NCBI GenBank assembly: GCA_022885665.1
Contig: JAGQDJ010000028.1
Coordinates: 372,001 to 436,000 of the forward strand
Direction of reading: 5' to 3'
DNA: 64,000 nucleotides
From: Triops longicaudatus
Taxonomy: Eukaryota > Arthropoda > Branchiopoda > Notostraca > Triopsidae
The notes beneath the pieces are model-generated. The model was not told the origin of the DNA, ran no database searches, and saw only the letters and a program-made list of their open reading frames with translations. Of this stretch, positions 11,603 to 24,000 are shown in pieces (position 1 is the stretch's first letter; each line of letters opens with the position of its first letter). A program made the translations under genes and the position numbers.

Positions 11603-14600
11603 CTAATCCAACTCTTCTACGTAAGTGGCCGGAAAGATCCCAACCGTTCCACCCAGCTCTCCTAACCACCACCCGTCAGGCTGTTTGTCGTGGACATTGA
11701 TAATATCACCTACAATTTTGGATTATGGACATTGCTTATTTTATATATTATTTAATCTAAGTCATACCTGGCTCAATGGTCAGTTCGTCATACAACTTGG
11801 CAGTATACGTGTATAAGGCTTTGCAACGTCCCACTGATGGGGCAACTTTGAGGGCGTAATCCTCTGCCACAACTGTATCTGTTATACTTGTGTAGTCGCA
11901 GTCACTATCCTGGCTACTGAATTCGTCTACGGTGGCATTTTTTATTGCATCTATAAAACGGTCCGACATTAAATACATACCGAAATCGCTATCCGGTTGG
12001 GCTGAAGTCCCATCTGCCATGCCTCGGTCAGTCCAAGCTGGTCGTTCATCGTCGAAATCCGGTTCTGGTTCAACTTCGTGGTCATCTAGCCAGGCAGGAA
12101 GCTGTTTTGAGCCAGGAAACCATGCATTAGCCCTTAAGGATATCCTCATGTATTTGAAGACAGTTTTTCTATACCTTGAGCAAGGTTTGCACCAAGCCTT
12201 GCTTGTCCTTATGTACTTCCATATATCGAGCTAACGGGTGTGACGTCCTGGGCTTCGCATCCATCTCAGCAATGGCATTTTGGACTTTGAAGCGGGTCGC
12301 CTCGAGGAATGCTAACATCGCTTTCAACTATAAAATCTTGGTTATACACCCGGATAACCGCAAACTTATGCAATCTTACGTGACTTAATTTTTCAACAAC
12401 GTCTTGCTGAGTTTCCTCGTTGCCAAACTGTGGGCTTTGGCTTAAGGCACGAGATAAGTTCTCTAGTCCACGTTTACCACGGGTTTCGCGCTCCAAGTCC
12501 GCCCGTACTAAATGCAAACATCGTTCTAGGCACTGTACAAAAAGAACAAGTTTTCCGTTTACGGTTAGAAATACGTCAAACTCCTCAATATTTCCTATTT
12601 ACTTGTTTTCTCCGCTCCCGATTCATGACATTGGACATGTGTTCTGCGTAAAAATCGGGCAAGAGCAATTCGGCAACGTTCGGGCCTGAGTCTTTTAGGG
12701 CGTGGACTAGATGCAAGTCATCCGTAACGTGGCTACTCGAGACGGGTGTGCATAAGCGTTCTGCACTCTATAAATTTAATCACATATTAAATTACATAAT
12801 TTTGCTCGTACAACTTTCTATATCTTACCTGAGTGATTTTTGGACCCATTTCTCGAATATGAGAATGGTACTTTGTGACCAGCTCCTTCAAGCACGTCAA
12901 GCGTTCTTCCTCCAGAGTTTGAAAGCAGTGACTTCCTTTAGAAGTTGCAGATTCCCACTCCAGCCTTTAAGTTAAAGCAATTTATGACCATCGTGTCTCT
13001 ACCTTCGTTCTCTTCGCTCGTTCTTCATATTAGAAGTTTCTTGCTAATTCCCATTGGGCATTATTAATGGAATTATCTTACCTCGCTTGTTCTGCTCTTA
13101 CGCAACAGGAATAATACTCAATGTCGGCTTTCTTCATAGCCTCTTCTGTTTTTCTTCTTTTGCTATCGAGCTAATAAAAGAATCCGTATAAGTATCCTGG
13201 AGTCTGGAAGTGGGTAAACCGCGGTGGGAGGCCCACATGCGGAGTCATTCCACCGTGTTTTCAAACCTACTTTAGCATTCTCTTTGTCCGTCATAGGTTT
13301 CGGCCGTCCAAGCCTAGCTTCGGTAAATACTTGGTCCTGAATTTTCTCGTTATCACGTGCGCAAACATAATTTTGTTTCTTGGCTTTCATTTGAGCTTGA
13401 CGCCAATCCGCCAACGCGCGGCCAGACTTGTCTACCGTGGCTTCAACGGATTTACGTACTCGGTGTTGCGTATCCACAGTGATTCGCAAAGGCTTCACCA
13501 ACTCCTCTGTCAGCGCAACCGATAAAGCCCTACAAAAGTACACAATCAAGTGTAAGAAATGCATTTGCAGGCAACATAACCTCTAATCAGCTTTGCATGA
13601 CTTGCATTACAGAAATTTTTGACCCATTAACAAAAGGAAGGACCTCCCAAAGCTTCTCCCGCATAGCGGGTTTGAAATTAGTAGCCAAATAAGGGCTAAC
13701 TTCAAGTTCACAATACCTCGTGAGTTTGCATTTGGCACAGATACAAATTGTATGCCCTTCGAACTTGTCCTTCGTTTTTTTTTGTTTTGTTTTTAATAAA
13801 ACGTCTACATTTTGAAGTGAACGAAGGTCTCGGACGCGTGACAAAGAACAGCTTAAGCTACCAGACGAAAAACGACATGAGTATTTAATGTCATTTACAT
13901 ACTTGTGAAACTCCGCTTCTGCTTCAGTTTCAGTTCCAACAGAATGCCATGCTGCATGGATGGACCCGTCCAGCTCACGGGTGATTTTTGCCAGTTTAGC
14001 ACCCAATTTGCTCAAGCCTTTGGCATAGTTGGCTTCTAGCTCCGATCTATGTGGTAACAGGACACATTAACTTCATGAATTAATAGTAAATCAATGCATC
14101 AGAACAATCGACCAAAAAAGCTGTAGACCAAAGAAAGACGACACGCATTTATAAGCACATTGAATTGTTTTGCATGGTCAAGTTTTTGTGAAAGGTTAAT
14201 CTGCCATACCATGTCACAGTTGATTGACGAACTGAAAGCATGCGGTCAACTCCGTATGACACTAATTATGTCTTGTAAATATGCCAACTATTTCAAATAT
14301 TCTATTTACCAAGTATTACGTTTTGGATCGCTTGCCATATAAAACAGCAGCTTACATTTAACAACTGTCATCAATCTGCAAAGTGTAGTGACCATGTGTG
14401 AACTCATCCTGATCTCCCTATTTTCTCAGGCTTAAGGCACATCTATGGTCGTCTATTTTATTAAACAACCCAACCATCCCTTCTTCGATTTCTTTGGTTC
14501 TTAAAACTTTTGTGGCATTTTCACCATTCACCAAAAATACCGCACCAGTTAGGAGTTTCGTTAAGAATTTCCCTAAGTTTTTCTCATACATAAGATCTTT

Positions 14601-15157
14601 GATACTCTAATGCGGTCACGAGAATGGCATGAAAGCAAAGCCTCAGCTCTTCTTGTTCAGCTTTTCTCGTTAGAAAGTGAATTTCTCCCCTTTCTCCTTA
14701 CCTTTCTTGTAAAATTGAAGCCAGTTCTTTGCAGAAATCTCCGCCGACTTTTACATGTTTCCGAAGCTCCTCGAAACCATGCTGTCCCTGAAAAGAAATA
14801 AAGAATTAAAATAAGAAACGGCAAAAGATCGTTGAAAGGACAAGTTTTGCGTACGGCGGCAGTAAAGGTAAATCTTCATTACTTGGGAAGCATAACTCAG
14901 TTATAAACGTGCAAATTACAGTAAGGAAATTCATGACGGTTATCGGTTCAAACTAGGAAGGAAAAGGGAATAAATGCTAATTAGGGCATGATTGTTCCGA
15001 TCTGCGAATTGGAAACAAGATCCTTTGTGAAAATTAGCCGAGCGATTGAACGCTCTTAGAAACCATTTCTTATTGTCACCTTTTTGCTCGACGTACGACG
15101 AAGGGCAACGCCTACTCGAGACAAATTAAGTTCACTAACACTATCGCTGGGCAACAT
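11603..15157 (-). CDS. Nostrin: NOSTRIN-like F-BAR and SH3 domain protein
   Basis: Membrane-curving adaptor; in vertebrates NOSTRIN links endocytic machinery to nitric oxide synthase and dynamin. Twelve exons: 15080-15157, 14702-14787, 13903-14046, 13271-13529, 13082-13170, 12829-12964, 12603-12767, 12380-12532, 12175-12327, 11768-12101 and 11603-11709, with intron 14047-14701 the longest (the exon list contains eleven certain blocks and all phases agree). The product is about 567 aa. The F-BAR domain starts at GFEELRKHVKVGGDFC and ANYAKGLSKLGAKLAK. A coiled middle region includes NVMNRERRKQ and LVRADLERETRGKRGLE, both NOSTRIN-type blocks. An acidic linker follows. The C-terminal SH3 domain runs from RCKALYTYTAK through DGWWLGELGG to GIFPATYVEELD. 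The first exon (26 codons) is the least certain part, as its frame is open further upstream. Confidence 0.88.
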
Positions 15158-15818
15158 GTTTTCATATGCTGCCTTCTTGGGCAAAGAAACCGAGCTTTCC
15201 CAAATAAGGCCACAAGTCCACTAGGTACACCTCACAACATACTGCGAAAAACGAGGCCAAAAACGTTGCCTACAGCTGCGGAGTTCGGGATTCTTCAACA
15301 GTGTGCTCTGCTCGTCGTGAGCCCGAAACTTATTCGCTTTTACTAGGATATTAAATATAATTCCCGCAAGAACTATTTAATTCCACTTGGGTATTTGGCA
15401 TCCGCGTAGAAAAGTTTTATTCTACAAGGTTGAAATATGATAGCATAATAGGTAAAAGGCGGATACGCTTTTTAGTAGAAAGGATAAGGGGTCCTTTTCC
15501 GGGCGATAAGTTGCCAAAATGTGGATTTATCTGCACAACAATGGCCGAGTTTTGTGGGACACCTTTTAGGATAGAAATGTATCCGTTACACTGTATAGTA
15601 CACCATTTCATAGCATAAAACAACACACGCAAAACACCGCAGCTAAGTGCGACTAGAAAAAAACCTTGCTAACGGTTCTCTTGCCTCGCAATGACTGAAC
15701 GCGACACCAAAGCTCGTATAGTTAGGTCTTGGCGAAAGAAAAGAAAACTGGGTCCCCCAGCTCATGGCTACGCTCTTGACTCTCCAACGCTAGCCAAGGG
15801 CCCTCTCATATTCATGAG
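15158..15818. other. Intergenic, possibly 3' end of the next gene
   Basis: About 660 bases between the NOSTRIN-like start and the stop codon of the uncharacterised gene. On the minus strand a good acceptor (TTTTTTCTAG, ending near 15656) could start a short last exon of that gene. A 71-codon minus-strand frame (15417-15632) is open opposite a plus-strand frame and resembles no known protein. Confidence 0.4.
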
Positions 15819-17286
15819 CTACTCTGGGCCAGAGTAACAGAGCGTTAGCTTCAAGGAAGAAGGAGGAGCAAAACAAAGGTAAATAATAATAATAGCAACA
15901 CTACGAGTACTTACACGTATGATGCCGGGTAAATCCAGCCGCGGAAGCCAAGCTGTATCCCTGGTTGTGCTAATATAGCGTAGCTGAACTTGGCGAATTA
16001 CGCGACGAAAGCTGTGTGAAACGTTGGAAGTCACATGATTTACATGCTGCCAAAGGGGTTGGGTTAAAAGGGCGGTTTCTTTTTGCAGCACTGAGACAGA
16101 ATCTCGTAATGAGTCTAGAGACTGTGTCCACTTGTGTCGTGCAGATTCTAACAAAGAAGAAGCATTGAGTACGAGCGAATTCTGGTGTGCATTGTCCAAT
16201 TCGTAAGACTGAGATAAAGATGATGCAGCTCCTAGTTCGAACCGGATGCGTTGTTGAGGTCGACCTTCATCGACATCTTCCAAAGTTTGCACTACGACCA
16301 CGGGTCCCAAATTTTCAAAACCGTGCTGTACATTGGGTGACGCTGTGCTGGCGGTTTTGTTAGATTCAACATTGCATTCTTCGATAGAACTGTACAGATT
16401 TTCGGGAACACCCTCCGATTTGCTTTCGGTGGAAATCACCTCCACGTCAGGTTTCGGCACTTCGGAGCTCGAAGACAATCCACTGTCTGAGCAGCGCGAT
16501 TTACTCAACGACAAAACGGGAGACGGCTGTGACGCAATGTTTTGCTCGAAATACGAAATATGGAATTTTTCAACAAGTTGTTCTATTTCTAAGAAGGCAG
16601 CGTCAGGGTCCCATTTGAAGTCTGGGGTGCTGCTGAGATTGCTTTCGTAAATTATGTCGTCTGGCTTTGAAGCTATGACGGTATCCGTCTGTTTGTGATT
16701 TGTGGTGCCAGGCTCCGCTTCGGTGCTATTGGATTCCGTATACCCATAAACCTCTTGGCATAAATCGGCTTGCGGCACTTCAACAACACATGACTCTGTG
16801 GAACATGGTAATTCATATGAAGCATCCTCGTCATCACAGTCTGACTCCACTACAGCTGGCAAAGCTTGCCAGAGGTCATCTTCGCCTTCCTTTCGAAGCA
16901 CTTGTTGATCACCCTCTTCTGCCGAACTTGCATTCTTCGTATTGTTTTGTAACGAAAACACAGTGGGAGCCTGAGTGATGGGCAAACATTCCTCTCCTAC
17001 AGAAAGTTCGGTTTCAAAGAAACCGTAAGCTTATTTATTTTCGAACATATATAAACTTACCTTGAATTAAAGTTGTCTTGAAATTGTTTTCATCAACGTG
17101 CTTTAAATCCGAATTTATGAGAATGGAAATATTAGGGTCCACAAATCGCGAGACAATGCTTAACAAGTTGGGGTTTGTGCTTGTTTTCTTTCCAGACAGG
17201 TTAGTAGTCAATACAGCGGATACTTCGTCGTAATTGGCTTTTCTTTTTGAGCGACCAGTGAGTGACACACGTTTGTGAGACGGCAT
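15819..17286 (-). CDS. Uncharacterised acidic protein with hydrophobic C-terminus
   Basis: I do not recognise this gene. Two exons join in phase: 17061-17286 (start MPSHKRVS, just after an acceptor-like CTTTCAG) and 15819-16996, giving 467 residues. The N-terminal 75 residues are basic and contain KRVSLTGRSKRK, a plausible nuclear-localisation type cluster. The middle is acidic and Ser-rich, with SRCSDSGLSSSSE resembling a phosphodegron or CK2-type cluster. Residues about 340-420 look helical (SLLESARHKWTQSLDSLRD...). The unspliced end finishes with a hydrophobic run (VAIIIIYLCF). A strong donor (CGT|GTAAGT, intron starting at 15912) allows a different C-terminus. The length and conserved look of the frame argue for a real gene; function is unknown. 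Confidence 0.65.
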
Positions 17287-19933
17287 GACTAGCTCAAATT
17301 CTGCTGAAAGTGAGAGCTGAGTTAGAAAAGACAATCACAGATTTGGTTCATTGGGATAACTCTTTATAAGTCAAACTTCACAATTCCAAGTGTTGTTCTG
17401 GTCACTTTGGTTGGTAGAAAAGAAATGTGGACACGAGTCGGTGTAAAAGGCTAGAATGCGGTAAATGAACTGTGCAGGTACGCGTCCTTATGGTAACAGG
17501 TGTTCTGGGTCTGTAGTCATTTTAAAAGGAAAACCTTAGTTTACGTATGCTGAGTGATGCCGCGAGCAACACATATAAGAAGAAGACGAGATCAATGTCC
17601 GAATAAGTTTTGATCCTTGTTTCCCGTAAGAAGGTAAATTGTAAGTGCTTCACACAAGGAAGAAAACTTTTAAGATGGGACCCCGAACTACGTGACAAAG
17701 TGGATTTACCTTTGAGAAGTACGAAAAATGGGATGCTAAACTTGGCACTATCAAGCTTTTTTCTACACTTTTGTCTTCGTTTTTTGTCGAAACAAGAGGG
17801 ACGCGTGTGAAGTGTCGGAACCTCAGTCACACGCAACAGAGGATGACCAGGGAAAAATGACCACGCTTGGATGAGTTGTGTAAGATGTTTTCCAACCTCT
17901 CAACACAGCCAGTATTTTAAGTTCATCCTATTAGCTCTTTGCTGTAATCACTTACTTCCGGCTTTAAACTTCTCAGTTTTATGTTATGGTGTAATTTACT
18001 ACGGCGTTAAATGCATAAAGTTATGATTGGATTATAACAAGAGTTACGGCAATGCTGTGACAGTCAGGAAGCCCTTTTAGTACTGTGTAATCCCTGGAGT
18101 TAGATGAGTAGAAACCACATATTTTAATCGAAAATAACTACACTGAAGAGCCCTGTTCAGGTTTCTTTGTTTAACTACTGCTGCTTGTTGGTGATCATCC
18201 CTGAACATTTTCAATCACTTCTCATACGGCCTTAAGCGAGTTCTCATCGGAATGCACGAATGGAAATTTTTTCCCTGAAACCCACAGTAAGGAAGCTCCA
18301 TAATTAACTTTTGTCTGTTTAGATAAAGATATATTGCTAGTGCTATGCCTTCTTGACTTCAAACCGGCACCAGCCAGGCGTGAAACATTAACACTTTTAA
18401 ATATCCGACCATGCTTGTAGTAAAAGTTAGTTTCGCGGGGCAAAGTTTGTTCCAACAGGAATTTAAAGAACGATTCCAGAACATACAAATAATCTACCTC
18501 ACAAAAATTCGATGTTGTCCTATACGTGACAATTTTAACGCGAAGGAATTTTGAATGGTGCGCAGACTATTTCGTACTAAGAAATACAATATAAGTCGAC
18601 GGATGCATATCTGGTTCTTCTCAAACTCTAATTGAATTATTAGCAGACCGCAAACCGTAGTCTATTACATAAACGAGTAGTTAGTTTTAGCTGGCTAAGC
18701 GGAAAACAATGAAAGACTCCAATTGTAAGTATTGAATGAAAAAGAAGTAGATATGTTGCTTATTTTGCATAAGTGTTCCACAGTGTTTGTAAGACTTTTA
18801 CTTATATTCCACTAGTCGAGCTTATGACCTTATACTCTATTGACGTGTGTTAGAAAATTAACCACAAAGAGACTAAATTTACTAGACAGAGCTAAGCTTG
18901 GGAGCTTTCAAGCCCGTGAAGTTACATCTTTAGAACTTATAACAAACTTTGATTAAGAGTTACTACGTTGAATTTGATTATTATTTGCTTTAATTTTGTA
19001 TACTTTTCTTTAGTAGACAGCAGCACAGCCTTAAACTCAGAAAGATTACTGCCGAAACTATGGCTTAAAATTGAGGATGATTAAGAGGTTACCATTGTAA
19101 GGCTCAAGGCAGAAGGAGCTAGAAACCCAGCCAATTTCGTGAAAGTGAGGGGTGTCGTTGATACCGGAGAATATTTTAGGAAAAACTCATTCAAGTAGTC
19201 GAGCTCCTACAGAAATGGTTACATCGATGTAATCATTATTATTGTTAAATTTTGTTACAAAATTATTTTACGCACAAAATTATTGACAGTCGGATGGGTC
19301 ATTTCGGAGTTGTGCTTAAAATCAAGTCTTACGTCAGGAAACCTTGACGACAATAACTAAATAACGGCTTATCAAATTTTAGACATATTGATACTTGAAC
19401 TAAAAATTTATTTAAAAAATTCGTAGTCTGTGGTAGTAAAATCGAGAAAGTTTGTATTTTTTAAATTCGCAACAATGGAAGAAAGGTGAACTCACTTTGA
19501 AATTAACAAAACTGTTTAAAAAAATGTTCTCGCGTCTCGAGCCCACGGCCACGCATGAAAAATTTTCCACCGACAAAGGTGCGTAAATTTATTTAGCTGT
19601 GCAGGCGAAGTCATCCGTTTAAAGCTACACGTGCTATTGATTAAAAAAACAATCTAGCTTCGCCGTGAAATACAGAAACACCAACACAAAACTTCCACAT
19701 AAGCAGCTGGAGAATTGTACACATTCTCATTGTGTTATTACTATCCTCCTCGTTCACATTGTTTACGAAAAATTCGCGCGCTCCACGTTCAAGCCGAGTC
19801 CCTTGTTTATCGATTCTTTTTGTGATCGTTGAACCTACGGGTCGATTGGGGAGATTTCTAGATTCTGAGAAGGGTCTATCAGGGACGCAAGGTAGTTTCA
19901 GGACGCCGAAAAGTTAGTTTCTTCTAGTACAAA
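17287..19933. other. Intergenic, 2.6 kb, no supported gene
   Basis: AT-rich sequence with only short open frames (largest 104 codons at 17522-17836 on the minus strand), none with a recognisable domain or convincing splice structure. The first few hundred bases should contain the promoter of the uncharacterised minus-strand gene and the last few hundred the promoter of the p23 gene. No tRNA-like or repeat structure was noticed. Confidence 0.5.
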
Positions 19934-20736
19934 ATGACTTCAGAACAGTAAGTTTCTTTATAATTGCATGTAATCGTTAGCTTGTAGTGAGAAATAATGA
20001 GTTAGCTTGTGCTGTGTAATGTAAGTGTCGCGGTATATTCGTGAGCAAATGTTTCACGGCGTGTCCGTTCTTTTGAAGCATGGTATACTCGCACAACACG
20101 CTAACCTTTAATATGAATGTATCTGCAGAGTTTTGCACCCACCCGTTATGTGGGCTCAGAGGAAGAATATGGTTACCGTTACCATTAATTTAGGAGACTG
20201 CAAAAACCCAGAAATCAAAGTAGAACCAACAGAAGTATACTTCCGCGGTGTCGGGGGAGCCGAAAAGAAAACTTACGAAGCTAAGTTAGAATTGTTTGGT
20301 GAAATCGACCCCGAGGTAAGTGAGTCATTCTTAGATCATGCAGCAATTTCGTTAAAATGCTCTTGTAGACTTCCAAATACTTCGTGGGTGAGAGAAATAT
20401 TGACTTCTTCTTGAAGAAAAAAACCGAGGGACCTTTTTGGCCACAACTATTGAAAGATAAAAAGAAAGTCCATTGGCTAAAAGTTGATTTTAACCGCTGG
20501 CGCGATGAAGACGATAGTGAAGGTGAAGGGGACGGCGAGGCCGGCGGTCAAGACTTAGAAGAAGTAAATTTACTAATTCAAGTTAATTCTGCGTTGCTAA
20601 CACGTACATTTATACATAGATGATGAGACAAATGGGCGGCCTTGGTGGTATGGGCGGCCCAGGAATGGATAGACCTGACCTAAATGACCTGGAAGATGAA
20701 GACTCTGATGACGGCGAGATGCCAGATCTAGAATAA
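19934..20736 (+). CDS. p23: Hsp90 co-chaperone p23 (prostaglandin E synthase 3 family)
   Basis: Small acidic co-chaperone that binds ATP-bound Hsp90 and stabilises the client complex. Four exons in phase: 19934-19947 (only ATG ACT TCA GAA CA), 20129-20315, 20369-20563, 20620-20736, giving 170 residues. The CS domain occupies about residues 5-110: VLHPPVMWAQRKNMV, then VTINLGDC, EPTEVYFRG, and the conserved aromatic block WPQLLKDKKKVHWLKVDF with RWRDEDD. The tail is acidic and Gly/Met-rich (MRQMGGLGGMGGPGMDRP) and ends in DGEMPDLE, typical of p23. It converges with GIGYF, 338 bases separating the two stop codons. Confidence 0.95.
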
Positions 20737-21074
20737 AAATCGCATCTAAACTTTTCATTTTGAGAACATTGCATCCCCAAGTCCAGTTCAACATGCAAGT
20801 GGAGTTGATTTGTCACGCGTAAGACCTTGAACCAATACAAAAAGAAAATCTTGTTTCCATGCACCCAACAACTTCTTTTGCGAAAACCAGACATATTTCT
20901 TTATTATTTCTCATCACAATATCTCATCGGTTCTTACATATGTCTTCTGCACCCACCACACTTTTCCACTGTCATGCCTGGTTTGGATGTCCGGTCACGA
21001 ACCAACTCCCGGCCATATATTTACAATGTATATTTCTCAGGAGAATGGAATGACACGTCCCCACACTTGTCCAC
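20737..21074. other. Shared 3' intergenic space of p23 and GIGYF
   Basis: The two genes converge here, so both 3' UTRs must lie in these 338 bases or overlap. Open frames in both directions are short and carry no domain. I see no other element. Confidence 0.5.
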
Positions 21075-24000
21075 TTACATGCCCTCAACAAAATCCCTCT
21101 CGCCAACGTTAATGCGATCCGGAGCTGAAGTCACTGAAAATCCCAACAATCCAGGATCTACTTTCTGCATTTTTCCCTTCTTACCCTTCTTAGCTTTACC
21201 CTTAGAACAGCACATAAACAATAATTAGCTAATTTATTCCATTGCCAAAAGGCTTATTATGATTTTACCTTGACTTCAGTAAATTCAGACGACAATGCTG
21301 TGTGAGTGGGATTAACAGCTTTGGCAGGTAAACACATGTCATCCTCTGGTCGACGATGAGCCTGAGCTTTAGCTTGCTTCCATTTGGAGCGACGCTCTAA
21401 AAATTGTTTCGCAAAGTCCTTCGCCTCTTTTGACTCTCCCAAGTAGGACTTCACATAATCCGTAACTTCATAAGGCGATTCCACGTCTTTTAAAAATCCT
21501 ACGAATGTTGGACCTACAACAATAAACAGTTATAACATTTTCCGGTTTCTTAGTGGCTTCGTTCCGTTACCATCCACGGATGTGTTGAGCTGCGCTAAAT
21601 AATCTATACACCATTGCGTGAACGAATCTGAATTATTAATTTTCTTCTCAAAGATCTTCTTTACAGTATCCTCTTCTTTTTTCGAACGAGATTTCTTCGC
21701 ATTTTGAGCATTCGGGTTAGGGGTAGTGGATTGGGCTGCGCTCACCGCAGCTGCAGGTGCTGAGGAAGGTATAGATTTGCTTTTCGCCACCGCGGCCAAA
21801 GTCTTTGGTGCCTGCTTCTGCACAGGAACAGGTTCATCCCAGAAACCTAATTAATAGCCGCGGTGTACTCGACGCTCACACAAAATATGTTTGCATTACC
21901 TCCTGTATTTCCGCTGCTGTTACCATTGCTTCCCCACACTGGATACGACGGAGCATTAACTGACGGCGCGCTGGATTTCCAAGCCAAATGAGATGAGGCG
22001 CCCCAAGCTCCTGCAGCAGCCAAATTCAAGGACTGCTGATGTGCCTCTCGCTCAAGCCGTTCCTTTTCTTTTTGCTAAACAGATAATCCGTTTTCATAAA
22101 TCTGCCCTTTAAAAAAAATCAAGTAGGTACCCGGCTCAACTCTGCAGCTTCTTCCGCCTGGATTTCAGCTAAGGATTTCGTGTGGTTCAGAACGGGCTGG
22201 TGCATAGCCCAACGAGCAGGTTGGCTTGCTTTAGCTTTAGCAGCTTCAGCAGCTGCTTGCTGTTTGGCCAACTGCACAAGTTTCCGCTAGATAATTTAAA
22301 ATCAATATCGAATCCCATTACGATGACTCGTCAGTACCTCCTTTTCTCTTTCCTTCATTTCTCTTTCTTCTTGAAGTTTCTGGATCTCTGCAAGGCCTAG
22401 GCTTGGTTGTTCCGCGGAGGGGCTAGGAGTTGGTGCGGCGATCCAAGGAGCTACGGAGGGTGCTACCGAGCTGACTGCGGCAGCGCTTGCAGCTGACGCG
22501 GCATTGGCCTGGGCTTGAACCAGAGCAGACGCACGGCTACGAGCTGCCTGTTCTTCCTGCAGTTTGCGAATCGCTTCTTGTTGTCTACGTTGTTGTTCCA
22601 ATGCCCGTTCTTCTTCTTGTCTAAAACGTCAAATACGAATTTTCAGCTTGCAACCAGCAAAACACAGTACAATGCACCGACAACCGCGAAATTCGTGAAA
22701 CGATGGTATACCTGATGCGCTCTTCCTCCAAGAGTTGCTGACGAATTTCTTCCTGGCGCTTTTTCTCCTCTTCCAATAAGCGTTTCTTCTCTTCGTCTTT
22801 CTTTCTCTTTTCTTCCAACTGTTTCTTCTTGCGTTCCTCCTCCTCTCGCTTCTTTCGTTCAGTCTCCTCTCGCCGTTTCAATTCTTCTTCACGTTTCAGA
22901 CGCTCAAGTTCTTTACGCTGCCGCTGTTCTTCCAACAAACGAGCCTGCTCTTGTGCTTGGGCTTCAGCCTGCGCCTTAGCCTGAGCTTCAGCTTCCCGTC
23001 TTCGCTGCTCCTCCTCCTCTTGCTCTCTTCTTCTCTTTTCCTCCTCGTCTCGCCTGACTATCTCCTCGTGTTCTTTGAGCCGTCGCTGTTCCTCCACCTG
23101 GGGGTTCAAGTCCCAAACAGAAGGTATAGGCTCTGAAGGTTGTTGCTGGTGGTGTTGCAAAGGTGCATTTGGCTGGGTGAAACCCACAGTTTGAGGTAGC
23201 CCAACCCCCAAAGGTCCCGGAGGATGATGAGACGGCCAGGATAAACCGAAGCCCGGCGCTCCGTTGGGTTCCAAACCCGGCCATAAAGGCTAATACAAAA
23301 ATAGGCACATATTTTTTTTACCTTATTTACTTAAATAGGATGCACCATTAATATGACCCATTTTACGATCAACCACAGGCACTTTTTTATTATTAATTTA
23401 CCACAGAAGGTGCGGCACTGCTCTGCAATTGCTGTAGTAACGCACGAATCGGATCTTCGTGTTTAACAGGTGCCGGCTTGAGCATACCGACTCCTTTGTT
23501 TCCTAACTGCTGGACGAATTGTGCGATCGGATCAGAATGCACCTCGGGGGTATCAGGCTTAGGTCCAGGCTGCACATATTGACAGAAAAGAAACAATAAC
23601 ACTCGAATAATAACGTGACTTTTGAGGAGTTTCAGGCAGACAAGAAGACAAGGAGAGAATCGCACTAAGCTTCCAAACATTTGGCCAAATACAGCATTAA
23701 AATACCTGCTGTAATTGCGATAGTAATGACTGTAACGGATCCTTCCGTACTTGCAATTCTGCCTGGGCTTTTGCGTGAGCGTCCATCTGAGCACGGAGTT
23801 GCTGCAGCTGCAATACGGGGTCGGTCAAACTTGGCGTAATTAGAGGAACACTTAGCATCTGCTGTGCTATAAGTTGTTCTTGTTGAGCGGGATTTAGCGT
23901 AGCCCAGCCTTCTAACTGTGTTAGTTTCGCTACAACTTGTTGCCTATAAACAAGTAAATAGCAACGAGCTAATGTGTACAATCTGGGTACTGCACGAACT

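Noticed and set aside
22951..23136. Leu/Ser-rich frame opposite the GIGYF coiled coil
   Set aside because: It is the complement of the Glu/Arg/Lys-rich coiled-coil codons.
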